Of a stretch of DNA of 64,000 nucleotides, positions 33,518 to 42,338 are shown piece by piece; positions within the stretch are counted from its first letter, which is position 1, and each line of letters starts with the position of its first letter. The stretch is from contig NZ_CP080521.1 in assembly GCF_019468565.1 (NCBI RefSeq), forward strand, positions 7,502,001 to 7,566,000. Direction: 5' to 3'. A program made the position numbers and the translations under genes. Source of the DNA: Pseudonocardia sp. DSM 110487. Its GTDB lineage: Bacteria; Actinomycetota; Actinomycetes; Mycobacteriales; Pseudonocardiaceae. The notes beneath the pieces are model-generated. The model saw nothing but the letters and a program-made list of their open reading frames with translations, had not been told where the DNA came from and did not search any database.

Positions 33518-35212
33518 TCAAAGCCGCTTGCCGAGCGAGATCACGCCGCGCAGCGCCCGCTGCCGCATCGCCCAGTTCCGCAGCCCCCGCAGCCGCGGGT
33601 GGGAAGCAACGCGATCGACGAGATCGAGACGGGCAGCACCGGTCCCCCGCGCCGGTGCGCGGACGGTCCCGCCGGCGGTGTCGAGGTCGGCCAGCACGGC
33701 CTGCGCCGCGTTGTGGCCGCACGCCCCCATCACCGCACCGCCGGGATGGGTCGCGGCCCCGCACAGGTAGAGCCCACCGATGGGGGTCCGGTAGCCGCCC
33801 ATGCCGGCCGCGGGACGCGAGGCGAACAGCTGGTTCTGCGACATCGCGCCCTGGAAGATGTTCCCGCCGGTCAGGCCGTAGTCGCGCTCCAGGTCGAGCG
33901 GCGTGATCGTGTACGTGGCGACGACGGAGCCGGGGACGTTCGGTGCGAACCTGGCCAGCGACCGGATCACGGTCTGGGTGAACTCGTCCTTGCGCGAGTC
34001 CCAGTCGCCCTCGGCCAGGTCGAAGGGCAGCTGCTGGATCCCCGTCGAGATCGTGTGCAGCCCCGCCGGTGCCAGGGTCGGATCGGTGACCGACGGGATG
34101 ATCAGCTCGATCGGGTAGCTGTCGGCCAGCTCGCCCCGCCGCTGGGCGTCCCAGGCCCGGTCGTAGGCCGCCGGGGTGCCCCCGAGCAGCGTGAATCCGC
34201 GGTGCTGGGGACCTTCGCCCGCGGGCAGGCCCGCATAGGCGGGCAGCTCGTTCACCAGGAGGTGAACCCGCGCCATGCTCCCCCGGAAGTCGAGCGCCTC
34301 GACGCGGCCCCGCGTCCCGGGATCGACCGCGCTCGGGGTGACGAGATGCAGGAACGTGTGCTTGGTGTCGGCGCTGGAGAGGACCACGTCAGCGGGGTGG
34401 ATCGTCTCGCCCACCCGCACCCCGGCGACGCGGCCGCCGCGAACGACGATCTCGTCGACCTCCGCACCGGTGTGGATCGTGGCACCGGCTTTCCGCGCCG
34501 ATGCGGCGATCGCGTCCGAGATGGCACCCATCCCGCCGCGGGGGAAGCCGAACCGCCCGAACTCGCCCTTGTACTCGCCCCACGAGTGGTGGCTGAACCC
34601 GTACGCCGTGCCCGGGTCTCCAGGAGCGGCGAACACCGACACCAGCGCGAAGAAGGTGAACAGCCCGCGGGTGAGATCGTGGGTGAAGTACTTCTGCAGC
34701 GTCGCGCTCACGCTGTCGGTGACGAACTCGTGCCACAGCTCGATCTCGCCGGCGTCCTCGAACTTCCTGATCAGGTCGCTGAGCGCCGGGGGCTCGGCGA
34801 GCAGGAAGGGCTGGACGAGCTTCGCGAACCGCCGGAAGCGTACGCCGAAGTCGATGAACCGATCGGTGTCCTTCTCGCCGATCCGTTCCAGCTCCTTGAG
34901 CGTGCGGTCGAGCTCGGGCCAGACGAAGAAGTGCTCACCGTCCTCGCCCATCACGAAGTTCATGACGTCGGTGGTGTACATGTCGAGCCCGTGCCGCTCG
35001 AGCTCGAGGTCGCGGATGATCTCCGGGCGCAGTGATGAGTTGACGTAGGCGCAGCTGGAGAACCGGGCACCTGGTAGGAGCTCCTCGGTCACGCAGGCTC
35101 CGCCTATCACCCCGCGCCGTTCCAGGACGGTGACGGCATGCCCTGCCCGGGCGAGGTAGGCGGCGGCCACCAGACCGTTGTGACCAGCACCGACAACAAC
35201 GATGTCACCCAC
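33518..35212 (-). CDS. Phytoene-desaturase-like FAD oxidoreductase (PYROXD2/CrtI type)
   Basis: A 564-residue flavoprotein. The dinucleotide fold is VVVGAGHNGLVAAAYLARAG with ERRGVIGGACVTEE; the C-terminal FAD site is GLYLCGAATHPGGAVMGACG. The middle holds FGFPRGGMGAISDAIAASAR, typical of CrtI-like amine oxidoreductases. These proteins dehydrogenate or isomerise C-C bonds; the bacterial PYROXD2-like group has no settled substrate. It precedes the APC permease on the same strand, with a strong inverted repeat 100 bases upstream of its start. Confidence 0.88.
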   Translation of the reverse strand: MGDIVVVGAGHNGLVAAAYLARAGHAVTVLERRGVIGGACVTEELLPGARFSSCAYVNSSLRPEIIRDLELERHGLDMYTTDVMNFVMGEDGEHFFVWPELDRTLKELERIGEKDTDRFIDFGVRFRRFAKLVQPFLLAEPPALSDLIRKFEDAGEIELWHEFVTDSVSATLQKYFTHDLTRGLFTFFALVSVFAAPGDPGTAYGFSHHSWGEYKGEFGRFGFPRGGMGAISDAIAASARKAGATIHTGAEVDEIVVRGGRVAGVRVGETIHPADVVLSSADTKHTFLHLVTPSAVDPGTRGRVEALDFRGSMARVHLLVNELPAYAGLPAGEGPQHRGFTLLGGTPAAYDRAWDAQRRGELADSYPIELIIPSVTDPTLAPAGLHTISTGIQQLPFDLAEGDWDSRKDEFTQTVIRSLARFAPNVPGSVVATYTITPLDLERDYGLTGGNIFQGAMSQNQLFASRPAAGMGGYRTPIGGLYLCGAATHPGGAVMGACGHNAAQAVLADLDTAGGTVRAPARGTGAARLDLVDRVASHPRLRGLRNWAMRQRALRGVISLGKRL

Positions 35213-35312
35213 GTTGGCGCTCTCCCGTCTCGATTCTGCGCGGTGATCACGCCTCCCTGCCTGAGCCGGAATGCCCGGCTGCAGAGATCATGTTCAGCTC
35301 GTCGAGGATCAT

Positions 35313-35339
35313 CTTTAACGTAAAACTATGACGTTAAAG
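35313..35339. promoter_or_regulatory. Perfect 9-bp inverted repeat upstream of the CrtI-like gene
   Basis: CTTTAACGT (35313-35321), nine bases, then ACGTTAAAG (35331-35339): a perfect dyad in an AT-rich island of a 70% GC region. It lies about 100 bases before the start of the minus-strand oxidoreductase gene and is the best operator candidate for that gene and possibly the whole downstream operon. Confidence 0.65.
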
Positions 35340-35344
35340 TTGTA

Positions 35345-36049
35345 CCGCGTGAGCGCTTGCACCGTCAACCCCCTCGCGGAGGGCGATCGTCGGCCCAGGT
35401 CAGAGCACCGTCCAGGCCCGAGTGCGGCAGGAACCGGGTCGTCGGCAGCGGAATCCGCATCCATCACGGCGACCCTTGCTTCGGCGACCACGACCTGGTC
35501 TTCACCTGCGGAAACGGTGAACCGCCCAATGAGGGCTCATCGGTGCCGCCGACTCCGCAAGAGCCGCCGCCTGACGAGGAAGCTACGAACGACCGTCAGG
35601 AAGCGCCATGAGTTGCCGCTGGCCCGCCGTCGACGTGCCAAGCCGCCGCACGGCACCCACGGCCACACACGGCATCCCGAACGCTGCGCCACCTGCTCAG
35701 GTCACTCCGCCGCCACCTGGGCAAGCCGTGGTCGCCTGTCGCTGCGGCGTCATGCTCGATCTCGACGATGTGCGCCGACCCGCCCGTCAGCGGGACCGCA
35801 CTCGCAGCGGGGCCCCAATCGAGCCGATCCCCGTGGCCGACCCGGCCGACCGGGAGCTGCGCATCGGGTGCGGCGCGGCGTTGTTCAACCTCCTTCGCCG
35901 CGGTGTACGGGCCGTGGGTGACCGGGAAGTCACTGCCGGACCGGCGCACCACGGTCGCCGACTCCCCGTGTGCCCGACCGGGGATCGCCGATGCCGCCTA
36001 CCCACTGGCTGCGCTCCTGTCCGCGACAGCAGCGCGCGTGTTGGCCACC
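35345..36049. other. Region without a confident gene
   Basis: Two plus-strand frames (35357-35611 and 35608-36285) overlap by ATGA. The first contains GDHDLVFTCGNGEPPNE, faintly like the DLVF--DG-P strand of tyrosine recombinases. Composition is irregular and no other motif appears. I read it as decayed mobile DNA. Confidence 0.35.
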
Positions 36050-36421
36050 CTAATGAACTGCCTGGACCTGATCGGCACCCGTCCTCACCGCAGACATCAG
36101 GGCGTCGAGCGCGTCGCGGGTGCGCAGCAGGTCCTCGATGTGGGTCGAGAGCCGGTCGCGTTCCATGGCCATGCGCTGCAGTGCGGCGTCGGAGTTCTCG
36201 TCGCTGGGCGAGTCGGCGCACGGCAACACTTCGAAGATGGCGCGGCTGGACAGCCCGGCCACGTACAGGCGCTGGATCAAGGTGACCCGCTCGACATCGT
36301 CCTTCATGTAGTGCCGCTGGCCGCCGGCGCTCCGGATGCTGGTGAGCAGTCCCTGCTCCTCGTAGTAGCGCAGCGAACGGACACTGACTCCGGCCCGCTC
36401 CGCGAGTTCGCCGATCCGCAT
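36050..36421 (-). CDS. MerR-family regulator
   Basis: A 123-residue MerR protein: MRIGELAERAGVSVRSLRYY with EEQGLLTSIRSAGGQRHY is the winged HTH, followed by the dimerisation helix ending in an acidic/Ala-rich coil. No metal-binding Cys cluster is present, which points to an organic or redox signal. It is divergent from an Old Yellow Enzyme gene, 119 bases apart, and should regulate it; OYE genes controlled by electrophile-sensing regulators are common. Confidence 0.9.
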   Translation of the reverse strand: MRIGELAERAGVSVRSLRYYEEQGLLTSIRSAGGQRHYMKDDVERVTLIQRLYVAGLSSRAIFEVLPCADSPSDENSDAALQRMAMERDRLSTHIEDLLRTRDALDALMSAVRTGADQVQAVH

Positions 36422-36456
36422 ATCACCCTCCCGAATGTGGCTCCGGCCACCACGAC

Positions 36457-36487
36457 TTGTCTCTCACATTGATGTCAGGTTTTAGCC
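36457..36487 (+). promoter_or_regulatory. MerR-type promoter of the Old Yellow Enzyme gene
   Basis: TTGTCT (36457-36462) is followed after an overlong 19-base spacer by a -10-like TTAGCC (36482-36487). The spacer contains the dyad ACATTGATGT (36466-36475). A long spacer with a central dyad is the hallmark of MerR-activated promoters. Confidence 0.45.
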
Positions 36488-36540
36488 TACCTGTCGGGCC
36501 CCCGTTCCGGGGCCTTTGACCAGTACGAAGGAGTTCCGAC

Positions 36541-37617
36541 GTGACTACGCTGTTCGACCGCTACCGCCTCGGCGGTCTGGAGCTGCCCAACCGTGTCGTG
36601 ATGGCGCCGATGGGCCGGATCCGGGCCACGGCCGAAGGCCTCGCGACTCCGTCCATGGCGGTCTACTACGCCCAGCGGGCCACCGCCGGGCTGATCATCA
36701 GCGAAAGCCAGCAGCCCAGCCTGCTCGGGCAGTCCAACCCGGGCACTCCGGGGCTGTACACCGACGAGCAGGTGGCCGCCTGGAGGCCCGTCACCGACGC
36801 CGTGCACGCTAACGGCGGGCGCATCTTCGCCCAGATCATGCATGGCGGCCGGGTCTCGCACCCCGACACGACCGGTCTCCAGCCGGTCGGGCCGTCCGCC
36901 GTCCCCGCCGTGGGCGATGTATTCACCCCGACCGGGATGCAGCCCGCGCCGGTCCCCCGCGCCTTGGACACCTCCGAAGTGCCCGAGCAGGCCCGTTCGT
37001 ACGCCGAGGCCGCCCGGCGCGCTGTCGACGCCGGGTTCGACGGCGTCGAACTGCACGGCGCGAACGGCTACCTGATCTCGCAGTTCCTGTCGTCCAACGC
37101 CAACCTGCGCACCGACGCCTACGGCGGCCCGATCGCCCACCGCATCCGCTTCGCCGTCGAGGCGGTCGCCGCCACGGTGGACGCCGTGGGCGCGGCCCGC
37201 ACCGCGATCAGGCTCTCGCCCGGCACCGACATCTACGGCGTCGAGGAGACCGAGGTGCCGGAGCTGTACGCGGCCCTGCTCGCCGAACTCGCCCGCTTCG
37301 ACCTCGCCTATTTGCACGTGGAGGCGACTGCCGAGGAGGAGGTGCTGGTCGGGCTGCGCCGCGCGTGGCCGGGCAGCCTCATCATGAACCCGGTGGCCCC
37401 GGAGAGCCCGAAGCCGACCGACAGGACCGCCGCCGACCACTGGCTCGGCCTGGGCGCGGATCTGATCAGCTTTGGCCGCGCCTTCATCGCCAACCCGGAC
37501 CTGGTGGAACGGCTCCGCACCGGCCTGCCGATCGCGCCCGCCGACAGGGACACGTTCTACCAGGGCGGCGACGCGGGCTATGTCACCTACCCGGCATACC
37601 AGTACACCGCCGCCTGA
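36541..37617 (+). CDS. Old Yellow Enzyme-family NADH:flavin oxidoreductase (ene-reductase)
   Basis: A 358-residue FMN TIM-barrel. NRVVMAPMGRIRA at the start, IFAQIMHGGRVSHPD, the substrate-binding HGANGYLISQFLS (His/Asn pair) and NLRTDAYGG are OYE signatures, and ISFGRAFIANPDLVERL binds the FMN phosphate. It is nearest to NemA/xenobiotic reductases that reduce activated C=C bonds or nitro esters. The GTG at 36541 has GAAGGAG 9 bases upstream. Ends before a strong hairpin terminator. Confidence 0.93.
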   Translation: MTTLFDRYRLGGLELPNRVVMAPMGRIRATAEGLATPSMAVYYAQRATAGLIISESQQPSLLGQSNPGTPGLYTDEQVAAWRPVTDAVHANGGRIFAQIMHGGRVSHPDTTGLQPVGPSAVPAVGDVFTPTGMQPAPVPRALDTSEVPEQARSYAEAARRAVDAGFDGVELHGANGYLISQFLSSNANLRTDAYGGPIAHRIRFAVEAVAATVDAVGAARTAIRLSPGTDIYGVEETEVPELYAALLAELARFDLAYLHVEATAEEEVLVGLRRAWPGSLIMNPVAPESPKPTDRTAADHWLGLGADLISFGRAFIANPDLVERLRTGLPIAPADRDTFYQGGDAGYVTYPAYQYTAA

Positions 37618-37625
37618 CCGAGCAG

Positions 37626-37672
37626 GCGTGAAATCCGGGCGGAACGGTGTGCTCCCCGCCCGGACTTCACGC
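37626..37672 (+). terminator. Hairpin terminator after the Old Yellow Enzyme gene
   Basis: GCGTGAAATCCGGGCGG (37626-37642) pairs with CCGCCCGGACTTCACGC (37656-37672) with one mismatch in 17 and a 13-base loop. It begins nine bases after the stop codon. There is no T-tract, as is common in actinomycetes. Confidence 0.8.
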
Positions 37673-37730
37673 TTCCGCGCAGGCAGCGCCCGGTCTCGCG
37701 CCTCCATGGAGCCCGGCTCGGCCTCACGCC

Positions 37731-37890
37731 TCATCGGGGTCCTGCGCACGGCCAGCAGCAGGCCGTCTCGGCCGGAATGGCGGCGCGGTGCGGGCGACGG
37801 TCCCGGGGCCGGCCACGAGAGTCGCCGGTGATGAAGCAGCGGGCGGTCGCGAGGAGGTTCGCGGCCAGGTTCGTCGTTGTCGACATTGGA
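37731..37890 (-). pseudogene. Possible N-terminal stub of an acyl-CoA ligase
   Basis: From about 37888 the minus strand reads TNLAANLLATARCFITGD and further on RRPHRAAIPAE, which recalls the opening of AMP-binding ligases (NLA-NLL-TARRHPDRPAI) with extra bases inserted. The match is short and broken. Nothing else is recognisable in 37673-38016. Confidence 0.25.
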
Positions 37891-38016
37891 CAGTCCTCGT
37901 CCGGTGCGGGTACACGCCGGGTGCGTGATCTGGGTTCAGCCGCAGACCGATCGTGAGGTCGCGCCCGCCGGTTCGACAATCCATGTTGCAGGTGGTGCAC
38001 CCAACGGCCGACGCAA

Positions 38017-38880
38017 TCAGCCGAGCTGCATCCCGTCCGCGAAGTCGGTGCTCCGCGAGAGATCGGCCCACCGGGCGATCTCCTCGTCCACGTCCATCCG
38101 CCCGTTGGTGACCAGACGCAGGGCGTCCGAGCCGAGCACCAGGTGCACCGGCGGCGCAGGCGAGTCGGCCACCGACAGCACGGCCTCCGCCGCCTTGTCC
38201 GGGTCTCCGAGCTGCTTGCCGTTGGCGGCGTGCCGGTGCTCTCGCTGCGGGTTCATCACCTCGTCGTAGTCGGGGATCGACCGCTCGGTCCGGACCATCG
38301 ACCGCCCCGCCCAGTCGGTGCGGAACGAGCCCGGCGCGATCGCGGTGACCCGGATCCCCAGGCCACGAACCTCCTTGGCGAGGCTCTCCAGGATTCCCTC
38401 GAGCGCGTACTTGCTCCCGTGGTAGTAGGTCAGCCCCGGCACGGTCATGAGCCCACCCATCGACGTCACCGCCATCAGGTGCCCTCGCCTGCGCTCCCGC
38501 ATGAACGGCAGGGCCGCCTTGAGCGTGGCGACGGCCCCGAACACGTTCACGTCGAACTGCCTGCGCATCTCAGCCATCGGGGACTCCTCGAACACGCCCT
38601 CGTGCCCGTATCCCGCGTTCGCGATGACGACGTCGATCGGCCCCACCGCGCGCTCGACGTCCGCCACGGTGGCGAACACGGCGTCGTCGTCGGTCACGTC
38701 GAGCAGCCGGGAGACGGCCCGCCCGGGCGTGCCCGCGGCGAGCCCCTCGAAGCGCTCGGCGTCCTCGGGGCGCCGGACCGTGCCGACCACGATGTGGCCT
38801 GCAGCCAGGAACCGTCGTGCGAAAGCGTGTCCGAACCCGGAGCTCACCCCGGTGACGAGAAAGGTCTTCTGATCCGCCAT
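38017..38880 (-). CDS. SDR-family oxidoreductase
   Basis: A 287-residue SDR of the long oxidoreductase (DltE-like) type: VTGVSSGFGHAFARRF, ANAGYGHEGVFEES, catalytic Ser in AVTSMGGLMTVPG and YHGSK. Arg after the second strand (TVRRPED) suggests NADP(H). ATG 38880 is chosen because an earlier in-frame ATG at 38916 falls in the operator. The perfect inverted repeat directly upstream and the TetR gene behind it on the same strand suggest TetR-controlled expression. Confidence 0.92.
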   Translation of the reverse strand: MADQKTFLVTGVSSGFGHAFARRFLAAGHIVVGTVRRPEDAERFEGLAAGTPGRAVSRLLDVTDDDAVFATVADVERAVGPIDVVIANAGYGHEGVFEESPMAEMRRQFDVNVFGAVATLKAALPFMRERRRGHLMAVTSMGGLMTVPGLTYYHGSKYALEGILESLAKEVRGLGIRVTAIAPGSFRTDWAGRSMVRTERSIPDYDEVMNPQREHRHAANGKQLGDPDKAAEAVLSVADSPAPPVHLVLGSDALRLVTNGRMDVDEEIARWADLSRSTDFADGMQLG

Positions 38881-38892
38881 ATCTTCACGATA

Positions 38893-38920
38893 CGCAGTGT
38901 CGAGGAAAATCGACACTGCG
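38893..38920. promoter_or_regulatory. Perfect 11-bp inverted repeat: TetR operator before the SDR gene
   Basis: CGCAGTGTCGA (38893-38903), six bases, TCGACACTGCG (38910-38920). The 28-bp dyad starts 13 bases before the SDR ATG, in the 70-base gap to the TetR gene. Size and symmetry fit a TetR dimer pair. Confidence 0.8.
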
Positions 38921-38950
38921 TCGAGAGTGAAGTGGGTCGCGCCGGTCGGA

Positions 38951-39595
38951 CTAGTCAGCCGCGGGCAGGACGGCGAGCCAGATCCCGATGCACACGTCGC
39001 CGACGTGTGTCAGCGCGGCACCTCGCACTCCCTCGACGTGCGCCCCCTCGACGTACGCGCGGTAGAAGGTCCGCTCCGTCATCCAGCAGAGCGCGCGGGC
39101 GACCTCCGGAGCCGATCCGGGGCCGTCGGCGGGCATGTCCGTGCGGTCGAGGATCTCGGTCATCGCCGCCGCGTAGCGCTCGACGGTCGACGCCCAGACG
39201 ACCCCGATCTCGGGGATGACGGCACCGAGCTCGACCGCAGCGCTCATGATCCGCCCGTGTGCGGCCCACGAGCGCTCGGTGTTGCGCACCGCCCGGACGA
39301 TCGCCTCCCGTGGAGCGAGCTGCGCGTCGGCCACGACCGACGTCGCGTCCTCGGAGATCTCGGCGACGGTCCTGCGCACGAGGGCCGTGAACACCTCCTG
39401 CTTCGAGGCGAAGTAGAAGTACAGCGCGTTCCGCGCGATCCCCGCCCCACGGGCGATCGCCTCGACGGTGATCCCGTCGAAGCTCTCCACCTCGAGCAGC
39501 TCCTCCGCGGCATCGAGGATGGCCTTCTCCCGCAGGTCGCCCTTGGTCGGCGCATCCCGGCGTCGTCGACGCGGCGGAGTCTCGGCACTCGGCAT
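38951..39595 (-). CDS. TetR-family regulator
   Basis: A 214-residue TetR protein; HTH in residues 22-70 (AILDAAEELLEVESFDGITV, EAIARGAGIARNALYFYFAS). The C-terminal ligand domain (residues 80-214) resembles the EthR group (TERTFYRAYVEGAH). It is transcribed ahead of the SDR gene and separated from it by a perfect 28-bp dyad, so the SDR gene is the most likely target. Confidence 0.92.
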   Translation of the reverse strand: MPSAETPPRRRRRDAPTKGDLREKAILDAAEELLEVESFDGITVEAIARGAGIARNALYFYFASKQEVFTALVRRTVAEISEDATSVVADAQLAPREAIVRAVRNTERSWAAHGRIMSAAVELGAVIPEIGVVWASTVERYAAAMTEILDRTDMPADGPGSAPEVARALCWMTERTFYRAYVEGAHVEGVRGAALTHVGDVCIGIWLAVLPAAD

Positions 39596-39600
39596 CCGAT

Positions 39601-39778
39601 CATGCTAGTTCGACTCGTCGGCGATGACGTTGTCCTGATCCTGGGGCAGCAGGAGGCTCTGGGACCTGCGCGAAGCTCCATCCGTCGGCCGTCTTCGTGA
39701 ACGTCCAGACCACGTCGAACCAGTCGTCCGGCCAGTCCTTCGGCGGCGGTACGTCTCGCCTGATCAGGCCAGCAAGGC
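39601..39778 (-). pseudogene. C-terminal fragment of a histidine-phosphatase-like protein
   Basis: RDVPPPKDWPDDWFDVVWTF followed by DGWSFAQVP resembles the end of phosphoglycerate-mutase-fold proteins (WP-DRFDVVW-F---DGW-F-QVPQ). After a frameshift the last residues (LLLPQDQDN) continue in another frame. The N-terminal RHG motif is absent. Confidence 0.35.
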
Positions 39779-39780
39779 GA

Positions 39781-40734
39781 TCACAGGACGAGCATGAGTT
39801 TGCCGCCGGGCCGCCGGGACTGGCTGAGCTTCGCCGCCTCATGGATCTGGTCGAGCGTGTAGGTGCGGGCGACCGGTACGGCCAGGACGCCTTCGCCGGC
39901 CAGGCGGGCGAACTCGTCCATCCGGTCGTAGCGCATGTCGATCTGCGTGATCCGGGCACCGAGCTCGGCTGCGGCGGCGAAGTCCGAGACGGTGAGGACG
40001 CGGTCGGGGTCCCCGGTCAGCTCGATCAGGTTCGGCAGCGAGCCGCCGGCCGGGCTGACCTGGTCGGCGCGGTCGACCCGGCCGCCGGTCGGGGCCGTGT
40101 CCAGGGCGCGGTCGACGCGGCCTCCGGCCAGTGCGGTGACGCGTTCGGCCATGCCGTCGCCGTAGGCGGTCACCTGGGCGCCGGCCTCTTCCAGGGCGGC
40201 GGCCCGCGTCGGCCCGGCGGTGGCGATCACCCGGACGCCCCGGTTCAGCGCCAAGCGCACCGCCGTCTCGCCCACGGTGGAGCCCGCGCCGTGGACGAGC
40301 AGCAGCTCATCCGGCTGGACGCCGAGGTCGTCGAGCGCCTGCCACGCCGTCTCGGCCGCCATCGGCAGCGCGGCGGCCTGCTCGGCGGTGACGCCCTCGG
40401 GAATGCGTGCCCAGGCCGCCATCAGGGCGTATTCGGCGGCCCCTGCCGTCGGGCCGTCGAAGGTCGCCGGGCCGAACGCGCGGTCGCCGATCTCGACGCC
40501 GATGACGCCCTCACCGAGCGCGTCGACGGTGCCCGCGACCTCGAGGCCGAGCCCGCGCGGCAGCGGCGGCAGCTGGTCGGCGAGGAGGCCGTCGACCACC
40601 GCCCAGTCGGCCGGGTTCAAGCCGCACGCCCGCACGGCGATCCGGATCTCGCCGGGTCCCGGCTCCGGCGTCGGGACGTCGCGGAGCACGATCGCGTCCG
40701 GGGACCCGAATCGGTCGAACTGAAGAGCTTTCAT
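39781..40734 (-). CDS. Zinc-independent quinone oxidoreductase (MDR family)
   Basis: A 317-residue QOR-type enzyme: MKALQFDRFGSPDAIVLRDV at the start, GLNPADWAVVDG, LGLEVAGTVDALGEG, and the NADPH-binding LLLVHGAGSTVGETAVRLAL. No structural-zinc Cys cluster is present. AGGAGG precedes ATG 40734. It is divergent from a TetR gene, with two identical 20-bp dyads in the 83-base gap, and is therefore almost certainly TetR-controlled; such pairs respond to quinones or other electrophiles. Confidence 0.93.
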   Translation of the reverse strand: MKALQFDRFGSPDAIVLRDVPTPEPGPGEIRIAVRACGLNPADWAVVDGLLADQLPPLPRGLGLEVAGTVDALGEGVIGVEIGDRAFGPATFDGPTAGAAEYALMAAWARIPEGVTAEQAAALPMAAETAWQALDDLGVQPDELLLVHGAGSTVGETAVRLALNRGVRVIATAGPTRAAALEEAGAQVTAYGDGMAERVTALAGGRVDRALDTAPTGGRVDRADQVSPAGGSLPNLIELTGDPDRVLTVSDFAAAAELGARITQIDMRYDRMDEFARLAGEGVLAVPVARTYTLDQIHEAAKLSQSRRPGGKLMLVL

Positions 40735-40750
40735 GACGGCCTCCTGGACG

Positions 40751-40805
40751 ATGACAGCATCTGTTGTCATCGACCGTACATCGCGATGACAGCATCTGTT
40801 GTCAT
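40751..40805. promoter_or_regulatory. Two identical 20-bp operators between TetR and quinone oxidoreductase
   Basis: ATGACAGCATCTGTTGTCAT occurs at 40751-40770 and again at 40786-40805, without a single change and 35 bp apart. Each copy is a dyad (ATGACA and TGTCAT arms). Two sites between divergent genes fit joint control and autoregulation by the TetR protein. Confidence 0.88.
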
Positions 40806-40817
40806 AGGCTGGCGGGC

Positions 40818-41390
40818 ATGCCGAGATGGGAGTCCGACGCGCAGGGCCGGCTCGAGCGCGCAGCGCTCGAGCTGTTCGAGACGCAGGGGTTCGAGCGGAC
40901 GACAGTCGCGCAGATCGCGCGCGCCGCCGGTCTGAAGGAGCGCTCCTTCTACCGCTACTTCACCGACAAGCGGGAGGTCCTCTTCGCCGGCAACGAGCTC
41001 GAGGCCCACCTCGTCGCCCGGGTCGAGGCGGCCGACCCGGGCCACACGCCGATCGAGGTCCTGCTGACCGCGCTCGGGAGCGCCGACGAGGTCTTCCGCT
41101 CGCGAGAGTTCCTGCTGCGCCGTGTCAAGGTGATCGCCGCCAGCCCGGCACTGGCCGAGCGCGATCTGATCAAGCTCGCCCACGTCGCCGACGCGCTGGC
41201 GCCGGCACTCGAGCGACGCGGCGTCGATCCCGGCGAGGCACGCTTCGTGATCGATGTGGTGATGGCGATCTCCCGGCGCGCCACGTCTCTCTGGCTGGTC
41301 ACCCCGGAGGCGACCTTCTCCGAGCTCGTCGTCCAGGCCGCCGCCGAGCTATGCGAGGTGGCCGCGCCGCTGGCCCCCACGGCCCGCTGA
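40818..41390 (+). CDS. TetR-family regulator of the quinone oxidoreductase
   Basis: A 190-residue TetR protein: LERAALELFETQGFERTTVA and RAAGLKERSFYRYFTDKREV form the HTH; the ligand domain follows. ATG 40818 lies 12 bases after the second operator copy, so binding there would block its own transcription. Divergent from the quinone oxidoreductase gene. Confidence 0.93.
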   Translation: MPRWESDAQGRLERAALELFETQGFERTTVAQIARAAGLKERSFYRYFTDKREVLFAGNELEAHLVARVEAADPGHTPIEVLLTALGSADEVFRSREFLLRRVKVIAASPALAERDLIKLAHVADALAPALERRGVDPGEARFVIDVVMAISRRATSLWLVTPEATFSELVVQAAAELCEVAAPLAPTAR

Positions 41391-41416
41391 GTCCGCCCGC
41401 GGCCCTTCTCCCGCTT

Positions 41417-41545
41417 CAGGCCGGGGCGAGCCGGAGCAGCGCCGCGGTCTCCTCGACGTCGGCGACGGGCAGATCGAGGCTGCGCGCCATTGCGACGGTC
41501 CGTTCCACGAGCGGATCGCTCCCCTCGCTCAGCTCGCTAGCGACC
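41417..41545 (-). pseudogene. Short C-terminal fragment, possibly of a BKACE-type (3-keto-5-aminohexanoate cleavage) protein
   Basis: The minus strand reads SDPLVERTVAMARSLDLPVA and VEETAALLRLAP to a stop. This resembles the last helix of BKACE proteins (N--LV-R-V-IA---GR-VA--AEAR--LGL). Only about 40 residues remain. Bases 41546-41939 show no gene. Confidence 0.35.
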
Positions 41546-41939
41546 TTCTATCTGAACCGCACGAATCGATCGGGACCATATTTCGGGGAAGCGTTATCGG
41601 AGGGACCGAGCAGACCGGTCGCTGGGCGATCGATGCGCGTTTCAATCGGCACGTGCTTGTGGAACGTGTGCGGAAGATCGAGCGCTTCTCATCGCGTATC
41701 ACAGTCACTAGGCTGGACGCACAGGTGCTGCTTCGCCAACTCCCCAGCGGCTTCGCAGCTGATGGTCTGAACACGGCTCCCAGTGGGTTTGCGGCGGACG
41801 CAGCAGGAAGATGCGCCACGCGCTCCGGAGGGGCCAGGGTGGCGGAGCCGCAGTCGCCTTGCCAGCAGAGGCCGTGCAGCAGCAGGTGGTACAGCTTGGC
41901 CCTGGTAAGGCGGCGACCACGCGGATAGCGTGATCAAGC

Positions 41940-42326
41940 ATGAGCAATTCTTTGGTGGAGCGCTTGGTCGGTGCATTGAACAGCCACGACCTCGATGCTG
42001 TGTCGTCTTGCTTCGGCCCCGACTTTTCGGGTGAGTGGCCGGCCCATCCGGGCCGGGGCTTCCAGGGGCCGGAGCAGGTGCGCCGGAACTGGGAGATGAT
42101 CTTCAAGATGTCGCCGGAAATCACGGTCGCGATGACGAACGCGGTCGAGGTTGGCGACGAGGTGTGGGGTGAGTGGCACTACACCAAGGCGGCTGGCCAG
42201 GACCTGCGCGGCGTCATCATCATCACGGTACGTGACGGCCTGATCCGCCGGTCGCGGTTCTACATGGAGCCGATCGACGTTGCGGATGCTGCGGTCCCGG
42301 GCGGACCACGTCTCGCCCGCGACTGA
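41940..42326 (+). CDS. SnoaL/NTF2-like protein
   Basis: A 128-residue NTF2-fold protein: helix 1 NSLVERLVGALNSHDLDAVS, then PDFSGEWPAHPGRGFQGPEQ and a beta-sheet ending in VRDGLIRRSRFYMEPID. SnoaL-like proteins are small cyclases, isomerases or binding proteins; no active-site pair can be assigned with confidence. It lies 12 bases before a MmyB-type regulator gene on the same strand. Confidence 0.8.
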   Translation: MSNSLVERLVGALNSHDLDAVSSCFGPDFSGEWPAHPGRGFQGPEQVRRNWEMIFKMSPEITVAMTNAVEVGDEVWGEWHYTKAAGQDLRGVIIITVRDGLIRRSRFYMEPIDVADAAVPGGPRLARD

Positions 42327-42338
42327 CAGAATGGGGCC

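Noticed and set aside
35608..36285. Plus-strand 225-codon open frame overlapping the MerR gene
   Set aside because: Its second half is antisense to merR and the first half has no motif; treated as non-coding.
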